From assembly GCA_016712415.1 (NCBI GenBank), contig JADJRC010000023.1, forward strand, positions 13,048-77,047: a stretch of 64,000 nucleotides of DNA, given 5' to 3'. The position numbers and the translations under genes are program-made. The stretch is from Lewinellaceae bacterium (GTDB lineage: Bacteria > Bacteroidota > Bacteroidia > Chitinophagales > Saprospiraceae). This document shows positions 43,777 through 52,170 of the stretch, piece after piece (the stretch's first letter is position 1; every line of letters begins with the position of its first letter). Below the pieces are notes generated by a model. That model was not told the DNA's origin. It made no database searches and was given only the letters and a program-made list of their open reading frames with translations.

Positions 43777-45486
43777 TTACTGACTTCGGAGCACCCGGTA
43801 CAAGCCGTTGACAGCGTGGTTGTTGCCATTGCTTGTCTGGAAATTGCCGTTGAAGTTGCCGATGATCGGCTCACCCACATTGCCGTATGCCGTAACATTG
43901 GTCGTAATATTGGCCGCCTGCGCACCACTCGCTTCAAGGCCGTTTACAAAAATCGATTGAAGGGGGAATGTGCCTGTCTGCGCGTTGTTTTCAAATAATA
44001 TGATGATTCCTGTGTTATTTTGGAAACTATCCTGGCTTGTCAGGTAGGTTAACGGAGGCAAATATTCCCCTGAAGGATCGCTGATCAGGAACGTCTGGCC
44101 ATCCAGCGTATATTGTACGTAAAAGTCGAGCGCCTGGCATGCCGGAATGTCGCCGAGATCGACGGTGTTGTTGGCCAACGGAACGACCTGGGCCTGACTG
44201 GAATTCAGGTTGACCACATCGAAGCAGGTCAGCAAAACGTCGTCGGTAATGCCGATGCAGTTCTGAAATGGAATGGAAAACTCGCCACCCTGGTCGGCAA
44301 AAACGATCTGAACCCAGTCGCCCACCTGTATTTTGGCGTAACTGTTGGCCACCGGACTGTTGTTGCAGTCTACCACCCGGCCGCTTATGGTTACCAACTG
44401 CGGTGTGGCGTTGCTGATGATTACGTCGGGCAGTGTCACGTCGTCGGTAAACGGACCGATCGTTTGGGAATAAAACACTTCCGGGCCGCAGGCTGTCGGC
44501 ATTCTCACCTCCATCAGCATTGCTTCGTTGAGCGGCACAGTCCCGCCGAACCAGCCATCATCGGACACCCATCCGTAACTGCTCCAACCGTTCGACAGAA
44601 TGGTGAGTTTAACCGTTACATTAATCGCAGGATGGTCGAGGTCTTCTAAAAAAACACTGCCTTGCAGTTGTATGAGCGGAAAACCCGCGTCGCAGTTCCA
44701 GAACGAGAAGTGCCTGACTTTACCGACATACTGGTTTCCGGTTTTTTGCGCTTTGCCTTCTTCCATCCAGCGGGCTTTGACCAGATCATAATACCAGAGC
44801 GGTATCTCTGCGGGCGCGACCGACAATTGCCCGGCCGCAATCGGCATGCTGATCTCCACTTCCTGACCGTTGGCAATCTGGACCTCCTGACCGGCAGCAT
44901 TATTCAGTTCCACAGCCAGCATACCAAACGTGGCCAGTGTCTGCTCCGCTCCGCCTGCACTGATGCCGCGCAGGTCGCCGGGCATGTGCATCGACAAATC
45001 GGGTGAGACGGGATCTATGTAGCGCGCAAATACATTTACGGCGCCGGAGCCGGCCACAGCACCTGCGGGAAATACCAGGGTGACGCCGCCCGGCACCTGT
45101 ACCGTACCGCCTGCATTTCCGTTAAACGAGCCCACGAGTTCCTTTCGGAGCAACTGAATCGTTACGTTCAGTGTTGTACCGTTTTTGGCAAAATAGGCGC
45201 GGGAGAAGTTGAAATACCCGATCCTGGATACGGTTATTTTGGCGTCGTTGGCCGGCAGGCGCTCCTTTCCGAGCCTGAATACGCCATTGGCGTCGGTCAG
45301 CGCAATTTGAGCGCCGGCCTGAACCCGGGCGCCTTCCAGTGGTTGGTTGTCTTCATCAAGTATCCTTCCGGCAAATACCACGTCGACCTCAGGAGTGAAG
45401 CCGCCAAGAGGATCCTGGTCGCGGCAGGCAAACCAGAGGGTACTCAGGAGGAGTGTAGCGAGCAAATAAACTTTAAGATGCTTCAT
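43777..45486 (-). CDS. Lipoprotein with carboxypeptidase-regulatory-like domains
   Basis: A 569-residue lipoprotein; the signal ends with the lipobox LWFAC. A first carboxypeptidase-regulatory-like (CarboxypepD_reg/Ig-like) domain lies at ~35-115 (VVFAGRILDEDNQPLEGARV, then LTDANGVFRLG). A region with VTLVFPAGAVAGSG and HFSFWNCDAGFP resembles the FAM171A/SprB-neighbour type seen in Bacteroidota lipoproteins, and a second regulatory-like domain (LVTISGRVVDCNNSPV) follows at ~360. No enzyme motif is visible. It is probably surface-exposed or periplasmic and carries out binding; function is unknown. It is divergent from the AraC-type regulator. Confidence 0.75.
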   Translation of the reverse strand: MKHLKVYLLATLLLSTLWFACRDQDPLGGFTPEVDVVFAGRILDEDNQPLEGARVQAGAQIALTDANGVFRLGKERLPANDAKITVSRIGYFNFSRAYFAKNGTTLNVTIQLLRKELVGSFNGNAGGTVQVPGGVTLVFPAGAVAGSGAVNVFARYIDPVSPDLSMHMPGDLRGISAGGAEQTLATFGMLAVELNNAAGQEVQIANGQEVEISMPIAAGQLSVAPAEIPLWYYDLVKARWMEEGKAQKTGNQYVGKVRHFSFWNCDAGFPLIQLQGSVFLEDLDHPAINVTVKLTILSNGWSSYGWVSDDGWFGGTVPLNEAMLMEVRMPTACGPEVFYSQTIGPFTDDVTLPDVIISNATPQLVTISGRVVDCNNSPVANSYAKIQVGDWVQIVFADQGGEFSIPFQNCIGITDDVLLTCFDVVNLNSSQAQVVPLANNTVDLGDIPACQALDFYVQYTLDGQTFLISDPSGEYLPPLTYLTSQDSFQNNTGIIILFENNAQTGTFPLQSIFVNGLEASGAQAANITTNVTAYGNVGEPIIGNFNGNFQTSNGNNHAVNGLYRVLRSQ

Positions 45487-45639
45487 TGGTGCGTGTAGTT
45501 TTTGTGTTTAAAATCGGTGATACATCATACACGCACCCGGCCCCGGAGTGGTTGGGTATCCCCGGAAAGTTTTATCCAGTCTTTTCACTGCGCCATTGTC
45601 CGGATTGATCCATATTTGTCCTCACCGAACAAGGGACAA

Positions 45640-46854
45640 ATGCCTTTCGACTTCAATATATACAGTGCCCTGCTGCTGCCGGCGTTTATCCAGGGCATCG
45701 TGTTTGCTGCAATCCTGTGGCTCAGAAGTGTGCGGGAAGACAGCCTGGCCGACCGCTTGCTTGCCTTGCTGCTGCTGGTATTTACCCTTAGAATATCGAC
45801 CTGGATGCTGGGGTTTGCAGGGTGGTACGATTCGCACGACGCGTATTCCACCTTCATGTTCTATTTCCCCTTTTCCCATTGGTTCGCCATTGGCCCGTTG
45901 ATGTATTTTTATTTCCGCAGCCTGACAAACCGGGATTTTCGCCTCCGCAGGGCAGATTACCTGCATTTTACACCGGCAGCAGCCATACTGTTGATGCAGG
46001 CCGTCATTTTTTTCGCCGATGTGGTCATAGCCCACGGGATCAACGGATATCCGTATCCAGATCATTTCGGTACAAAAGGCCGGTTGGCCGATTGGCCGCC
46101 CGAGCCCGGGAGGACTACCCTTCAGGTGCTCGCTTACCTTTCGCTCGGCGGCTATTTTATCCTGACCCAAAGAACCTACCAGCGCTACCGCCAGTACCTG
46201 AACGCCAATTTCTCCGAAACCGGCAACAAGCAGTTCCTGTGGCTGCGGTATTTTTTAACCGCCGTAGCCATCGTGCTGCTGGCCTGGCTGTTTTTTGATC
46301 TTTTTGAACTCCTTACCGGCCGCACGCTGACCTATATCCAGGACTGGTACAGTTACCTCCTCCTGGGCGTAGTGATCTATTACCTGAGTATCGCCGGTTA
46401 CGGGGCATTGCCGCAACACATCGTTCCCTTGCAGTTTGAGCCGGAGCAAAACCCCGCCGACGAACATTCAATACCCCGGAATGAACCGGAATCCCTGCTG
46501 GTTTTACAAAAAATGCTGTCGGCGCACATGCAAAATGACAAGCCCTACCTGCAACCCGAACTCACGCTCTCGGAAATGGCTGCACACCTGCACCTGTCGC
46601 CCGGCCTCTTGTCGCGCGCTATCAACACCGGATTTGGGCAAAATTTCAATGAATTTGTGAATGCCTATCGTGTGGAAGCCGTCAAACTAATGGTTGTCGA
46701 CCCGAAGCATGCACACTTGTCCATTCTGGGCATCGCCTACGAATGTGGGTTCAACAGCAAGGCCACGTTCAACCGGGCCTTTTCTAAACACGCGGGCTGC
46801 TCGCCATCCGATTTTATGAAGGCTCAAAAAAACAAACAGGTCTCAAATCAATAA
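45640..46854 (+). CDS. Membrane-bound AraC-family transcriptional regulator
   Basis: A 404-residue protein from the ATG at 45640 (MPFDFNIYSALLLPAF), which has an AAGGGA-like sequence close upstream. Seven hydrophobic segments fill residues ~5-260. The AraC DNA-binding domain (~300-395) has two helix-turn-helices: LTLSEMAAHLHLSPGLLSRAI and SILGIAYECGFNSKATFNRAF. The class is common in Bacteroidota and is thought to sense a signal at the membrane. The target may be the divergent lipoprotein gene or the secreted-protein gene downstream, by position only. The longer frame to 45502 has no hydrophobic or family support. Confidence 0.88.
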   Translation: MPFDFNIYSALLLPAFIQGIVFAAILWLRSVREDSLADRLLALLLLVFTLRISTWMLGFAGWYDSHDAYSTFMFYFPFSHWFAIGPLMYFYFRSLTNRDFRLRRADYLHFTPAAAILLMQAVIFFADVVIAHGINGYPYPDHFGTKGRLADWPPEPGRTTLQVLAYLSLGGYFILTQRTYQRYRQYLNANFSETGNKQFLWLRYFLTAVAIVLLAWLFFDLFELLTGRTLTYIQDWYSYLLLGVVIYYLSIAGYGALPQHIVPLQFEPEQNPADEHSIPRNEPESLLVLQKMLSAHMQNDKPYLQPELTLSEMAAHLHLSPGLLSRAINTGFGQNFNEFVNAYRVEAVKLMVVDPKHAHLSILGIAYECGFNSKATFNRAFSKHAGCSPSDFMKAQKNKQVSNQ

Positions 46855-46941
46855 TCTGAGCCACCCCCAACATGATTTGAGCCGGGTACCGGCGCCGGGG
46901 TGGGCCACATTTGCCGAAACGTTCACAAAAAAAATTTGGCA

Positions 46942-47484
46942 ATGCTCAACTTTCAAACACTCGTTTACACCCTGCTTCTGTTTCCCGTACTGCTTTCCGG
47001 TCAGGAAACCAACGCCATCCGGGCTGAAGAAATGAAAACCCTCGCCGGCGTCTATTCCGGCGAACTGATGTACCGCGACTATACCAGCGACAAAAATGTA
47101 TCGATGCCGCTGGTAGCCAACTGCCACCTGGCCAAAAACAGACTCGTGCTGGACTTTATCCTGAATGAATGGGGAAAAACGTACAACCAGCAGTATGATT
47201 TTCGCTTCGACGGCGCTGTCGTGCGCGCATCGGGACAATGGGCCATCGTTGAAAAAAACTTCGACACCGGTAAAGGAACCTTCCGTTTTGTCATGACCAA
47301 AAATGGCCGCGACGGCAACGAAAACAAACCCTGCCTCTTCCGTATCACCTTCGACGCCGACCCGGAGCATATCGTGGTGAGCAAGGAGGTGCGCTTCGAC
47401 GGTACGGATATGTTTATTCTGAGAAATGAATACCGGCTTGACCGGGTGAAGGCCCGGCAGGAAGGAGGAAAGGTTTCCAACTGA
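46942..47484 (+). CDS. Secreted protein of unknown function
   Basis: A 180-residue protein from the ATG at 46942, with a clean signal peptide (MLNFQTLVYTLLLFPVLLSGQ). The mature region looks like a single beta-rich domain, with LAGVYSGELMYRDYTSDKN, RLVLDFILNEWGK and FRFVMTKNGRDGNENKPC; it resembles the lipocalin/DUF-type sensing domains found near Bacteroidota regulators, but I cannot name a family. It follows the AraC-type gene by 87 bases on the same strand. The 32-bp palindrome array begins about 50 bases after its stop codon. Confidence 0.6.
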   Translation: MLNFQTLVYTLLLFPVLLSGQETNAIRAEEMKTLAGVYSGELMYRDYTSDKNVSMPLVANCHLAKNRLVLDFILNEWGKTYNQQYDFRFDGAVVRASGQWAIVEKNFDTGKGTFRFVMTKNGRDGNENKPCLFRITFDADPEHIVVSKEVRFDGTDMFILRNEYRLDRVKARQEGGKVSN

Positions 47485-47535
47485 TCGGCTGTAGCCGCCT
47501 TCGATTAGTTTTCGGGGGGACCGCACTCTGTATCG

Positions 47536-47895
47536 CGGAATGGTATTCCGCGCATCGGAATGGCATTCTGGGTCCCGGAATACCATTCCGGGGTACAAGG
47601 TTGGTTCCGGAATACCATTCCGGGGTACAAGGTGTGGGCCCGGAATACCATTCCGGGGTACAAGGTTGGTTCCGGAATGCCATTCCGGGTACAGGTGGGG
47701 CCGGAATACCATTCCGGGGTACAAGGTGGGGGCCCGGAATGCCATTCCGGGGTACAGGAGGAGCCCGGAATGCCATTCCGGGGTACAAGAGGGGGCCCGG
47801 AATACCATTCCGGGGTACAAGGTGGGGCCCGGAATGCCATTCCGGGGTACAAGGTTGGGGGCCCGGAATGCCATTCCGGGGTACAAGGTTGGACA
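47536..47895. repeat. Array of ten palindromic units with a ~32-bp period (plus two degenerate units)
   Basis: Ten copies of CCGGAATRCCATTCCGG begin at 47576, 47607, 47640, 47672, 47701, 47734, 47765, 47797, 47829 and 47863 (spacing 29-34, mean 32). Between them lies GGTACAAGGTNGGG-type sequence. Two degenerate copies (47536, 47556) precede. R alternates between A and G. All three frames on the minus strand happen to be open across it. The spacing is close to three turns of DNA. Confidence 0.9.
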
Positions 47896-47912
47896 TGGAG
47901 CCTCCACGACAA

Positions 47913-47945
47913 AGACCTATAAGGTTTGGCAAACCTTATAGGTCT
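47913..47945. repeat. Perfect 15-bp hairpin
   Basis: AGACCTATAAGGTTT and AAACCTTATAGGTCT flank a GGC loop. It lies between the palindrome array and the end of the DUF4331 gene, and could serve as a transcription or mRNA end signal for either side, but no T-run follows on either strand. Confidence 0.7.
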
Positions 47946-47990
47946 AAGTATTTGAAAATCAGGCTAAAATTTCAACCTTTAAGCCCCGGC

Positions 47991-50017
47991 TTATTCAGGT
48001 TTCACCAACTTGCCGCTCTGGAGCAGACTGCCGTTGCCATCGTACAGGTTGGCGATGTAAAACCCCGGACGCAGGTCGCCTGTATTCCAGGTGTAGGTAA
48101 ACGTACCCGCCTGCTGGAATCCGCTGTACGCCGTAGCCACATATTTGCCCTGCATGTCGAATACCCGAACAGATATATTGGTGGGCAGGTTTACCTTGAA
48201 CTCGAACGTGGTTTGGGTAGAGAACGGATTGGGATAGTTTTTCATCAATACCGGTTTCTGGCTCAGGCCTATACCGTTACCGCCCTGAAATACATCGCTG
48301 GTAGACGTGACGATCGAACCGCCACAGGCGCCCGTACCGCTTTGCGGCATGGCGAGATACGGGAATGATGCCGTAAAGGCCACATCGTTGCTTTCCACAC
48401 CGGTTGTAAAGGTCAGCACATCAAGCAGATCCTGGGTAACAGGGTTGGGGCTGCCGGCCGTGTAATCGTCGTACCACAGTCCGATAGCAGCCAACGCCAC
48501 GCCGCCAACCGCCTGCAACTCGATGCGGGTTACGTCGTCTTCCAGTCGGCGACCGTTGGGAAAGCCGTCCATATTCGGGATAAACTGAATTGCGGTGCTT
48601 TGGTTGTAAGCCGGATCGGTCAGCCCGAGCACGGCAGCCTGCACGATTCCCAGCGTGCTGAACGCGGGATCCTGCCTGCTCGTCGCCGGCACGGCCATGT
48701 TCAGGCGCAGCATATCGCCGCCATTGGGCAGGAAGTTGTTGATAAAGGGCTTGCCTGCCGCCAGCGGGTTGCCGTTTTTGCCCGTCGCCAGTTGGTACGG
48801 CGGGAAATTGGGCACACCGGTGTGAAATATGGGCCACAGATCGACCGAACGCGGCTGACCGGGTCCGGGCAGGAGCAGCGTGCCGAAAACGGCATCATCA
48901 AGCGCCGTGCCTGCTACTGCCGGGCTGCCCTTCAGGGCGTACAGCCCGTCTTTTCCGTTGCCGAAATCGAAGGCCTGGAGCGCGTTGCGCTGGATGCGCA
49001 GCGGCGAAAACGCCGGAACAGCACCTCCAAAGAGATCATCGTCCATGTAAAGCGCCAGTTCGGGGTTGTAGAAATAGCCGTCAAGTGCGGTGTCGGTGAT
49101 TTCGTCGTATGGCGTCAGGGCGTTCCAGTAGTCTTTCTGTCCGACCGGAATAACCGCTTCGTTGGTCAGGGGCATGCCCAAACGGGACACCTGCACCCAA
49201 TCGCCGCTGTAATCGGCGCGACCGTAAGGGCGACAAGGTACGGATCTGCTGGCGGCTGGCCGATGCCCACACGCCAATCACGTAGTCCGGGTCGAGGATG
49301 GTTGTCGGTGTAGCCGGCGCGCCAGTTTTCAGCAGGGTGGCGATGGGCACCTGGATAGCGATGGCGCTGACGTTGAAGCAGGCCAGGCCGTCGCGGGGCG
49401 TGCCGTTCTGCCGGGGCGCATCGCCAAGGTCGAAAATACCGCCGAGGTCGACAAAAAACGGATCATCGGTGGTGCCGCAAAAGACGCGTTCTCCGCTGCT
49501 GGTGGTGCGTAGGTGCTGCGCCATCAGCGCTGGCATGGTAGTGTCCAGTCCGGCGCCCGTTTCAATGGAGCGCTGCCCGATATTCGGAGGCGGCACGAAG
49601 CCGTTTTGACGATCACCATTGGAAATTCGCCCCGCCGTCGATGCTGCGTTCGAGCTTATAGGTCGTTTTGAGGTTCTGCTTTCCCAGCCGGATATTGAAA
49701 AAAGTCGAAGGGTCTTCATTGGTCCGGTTGAACGTAAAGCGGTACACGATCTCATCGCCCGGTTTGGTCGCGTCGTTGTCTATATGTACCTCGTAGCGGA
49801 TATTCTCGCCGAAAGAGTAATAATTTGGGCCACCCTGTGGCAATTGCAGGGGCACGTAAGTGGCGATAATCGTGATGGTATTCGACGCATCAGGACTTCG
49901 GAATGCGTAGAGGTCTACGTTGTCGGCCAGGGGGTCGTCGGCGATCATCGGCGCCTCGCGGTGGCTGGAGGCGAGCGCCGCCGTCGCTGTCAGCGCTGCA
50001 AATGCGCAGGATGCCAT
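47991..50017 (-). pseudogene. DUF4331-family secreted protein with T9SS sorting domain (two frameshifts), downstream copy
   Basis: Restoring two single-base gains would give about 674 residues. From the ATG at 50017 the start reads MASCAFAALTATAALASSHREAP. DUF4331 features follow: ADDPLADNVDLYAFRSPDAS, IVYRFTFNRTNEDPSTFFNIRLG, DPFFVDLGGIFDLGDAPRQNG, FYNPELALYMDDDLFGG and FLPNGGDMLRLNMAVPA. Frame changes fall near 49600-49625 (in frame up to FQW, then a stop) and 49215-49240. Unlike the upstream copy it ends with a type IX secretion sorting domain (MKNYPNPFSTQTTFEF, then GKLVKPE). Closely related to the gene at 50088; function of DUF4331 is not established. Confidence 0.85.
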
Positions 50018-50087
50018 GTATGAAGGATATGGTTGCGTGTCATTGTTAATTTTTTTAGATGGTTGTTTTTCATTTCCGGCGCAGGCA

Positions 50088-51829
50088 TTAATTGCCCACT
50101 TCCGACCCGCTCCAGGGCGATGCCACATACGGGAAAGATGTTTTGAAAGGTTTATCGTTCCGATCGACGCCCGTGCGATAGGTCAGTACATCGATCAGGT
50201 CCTGCGTTACGGGGTTCGGACTTCCGACGGTGTAGTCGTCGTACCACAGACCGATGGCCGCCAGCGCTGCGCCGGCTACTGCCTGAAGTTCGATTACGGT
50301 AACGTCATCTTCCAGCCGGCGGCCGTTGGGAAAGCCGTCCATATTGGGGATAAACTGCACCGCCGTGCCGGAGTTGTACGCCGGGTCGGTCAGCCCAAGC
50401 CGCCGCCGCCTGAATGATACCCAGGGGACTGAAATTAGGGTCCTGTCTGTCCGTTGCCGGCACGGCCATGTTCAGGCGCAGCATATCGCCGCCATTGGGC
50501 AGGAAATTGTTGATAAAGGGTTTGCCTGCCGCCAGCGGATTGCCGTTTTTGCCTGTGGCCAGTTGGTACGGCGGAAAATTGGGCACTCCGGTGTGGAAAA
50601 TAGGCCAGAGGTCGACGGAACGCGGCTTGCCGGGTCCGGGCAGGAGCAACGTACCGAAAACGGCATCGTCGAGCGCCGTGCCGGCTACTGCCGGGCTGCC
50701 TTTCAGGGCGTACAGGCCATCCTGACCGTTGCCGAAATCAAAAGCCTGCAGCGCGTTGCGCTGGATGCGCAGGGCCGCGAAAGCCGGCACGGCGCTGCCG
50801 AAGAGATCGTCGTCCATATAAAGCGCCAGTTCGGGATTGTAGAAATAGCCGTCGAGGGTATTGTCGTTCAACTCGTCGTAAGGCGTCAGGCGGTTCCAGA
50901 AATCCTTGTTGCCAATCGGGATAACCGCTTCATTGGTGAGCGGCATGCCGAGGCGCGATACCTGTACCCAGGCGCCGGCATCTACGGGTGCGCTGCCATC
51001 GCTCTGCAGCGTACGCATCATCTGGCGGCTTGCCGAAGCCCAAACGCCGATCACATAGTCTGAGTCGAGAATACTGGTTGGCGTAGCGGGCGCGCCTGCC
51101 TTGCGCAGGGTGGCGACAGGCACCTGAATAGCAATGGTATGCACGTTGTAACGGCCAAGTCCGTCGCGGGAATCGCCGTTTTGGCGCGGCGCATCGCCGA
51201 GGTCGAAAATACCGCCCAGGTCGACAAAAAAGGGATCGTCGGCAGGGCCGCAGAACACCCGCTCGCCGGTCGTACTCATCATGATAGAGGAGGCGATCAG
51301 GCTTTCATAGGAGGTGTTGAGGCCAGCGCCGGATTCGATCGAGCGCGGACCGATGTTGGGCGGCGGTACGATACCGTTTTGCAGCACGGTCTGGAACGTT
51401 CGCTCCGCCGTCGATGCTGCGTTCGAGGGTGTACGTCGTTTTCAGGTTTTGTTTGCCCAGGCGAATGTTAAAAAAAGTGGTGGGGTCTTCGTTCACCCTT
51501 TTAAACGTAAAGCGGTAGACGATCTCGTCGCCCGGCTTGGTGGCATCGTTGTCAATATGAATTTCATAGCGGATGTTCTCCCCGAACGTATTGTAGTTCG
51601 GTCCGCCGTAGGGCAGTTCCGCCGGGATGTAATTGGCAATGATGGTGATCGTGTTGGGGTCGTCGGGACTGCGGAAGGCATAGAGGTCCGTGTTGTCGGC
51701 CAGGGGGTCGTTGGCGATCAGCGGCGCCTCCCGGTGACTGGAAGCGTGCAAAGTCGCACTGCATACACCGAAAAACAACGCGAGCACGACCGGTAGCCGG
51801 CACAAGGCATGTTTGAAAATGGTAGACAT
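50088..51829 (-). pseudogene. DUF4331-family secreted protein (two frameshifts), upstream copy
   Basis: Restoring two single-base gains would give about 579 residues. The signal peptide MSTIFKHALCRLPVVLALFF leads to ASSHREAPLIANDPLADNTD, a DUF4331 hallmark. The frame changes at 51396-51402 (an extra G after GCGAAC before TTCCAG) and at 50400-50410 (one extra base in a GCG run compared with the downstream copy). Between them the sequence is an intact DUF4331 body. It ends SWSGSEVGN with no T9SS sorting domain, so it should differ in location from the neighbour, or lost that domain. The ATG of the downstream copy lies about 70 bases past its stop. Confidence 0.85.
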
Positions 51830-52017
51830 AGTTGCTTTTTTTGATAAAAGAAGAAGATTGTTGAACCTTCAGGCCGCGGCATCATGGCTGGCATTTTGCC
51901 TGTGTTCATCCGGATAAGCCTTCGTCGCAGCCTGTGAATTTCATATACGAGGCCTGCGCCGATCCGGATTTTTCAACCCGTCCTTTTTTTACCAAAGGCC
52001 GGCAAATCCAACCAGAC

Positions 52018-52057
52018 GCCGGTTTTTCCCGTGCAGTTCACCTGCCGGTTTTTCCCG
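52018..52057. repeat. Short direct repeat upstream of the TonB receptor gene
   Basis: GCCGGTTTTTCCCG occurs at 52018-52031 and 52044-52057, followed by related GTGCARTTCAC words at about 52031 and 52074. It is the only structure I see in the 341-base gap (51830-52170) and might bind a regulator. Confidence 0.4.
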
Positions 52058-52170
52058 CTCACCCCCCTTCTTCGTGCAATTCACAGTTTTTGCCTTTTCT
52101 GAAATGGCGCATGCCGCCATGTTTGCACCGTTAATCCATCGAAAAAATGTTTCACTGAAAAAATAAGACA

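Noticed and set aside
47536..47895. CRISPR array
   Set aside because: The sequence between repeats is conserved rather than unique, and there are no cas genes.
46843..47932. Long open frames on the minus strand with repeats such as LYPGMAFRAP
   Set aside because: They are produced by translating the 32-bp palindrome array in all frames and run antisense to the secreted-protein gene; no start signal or real protein pattern.
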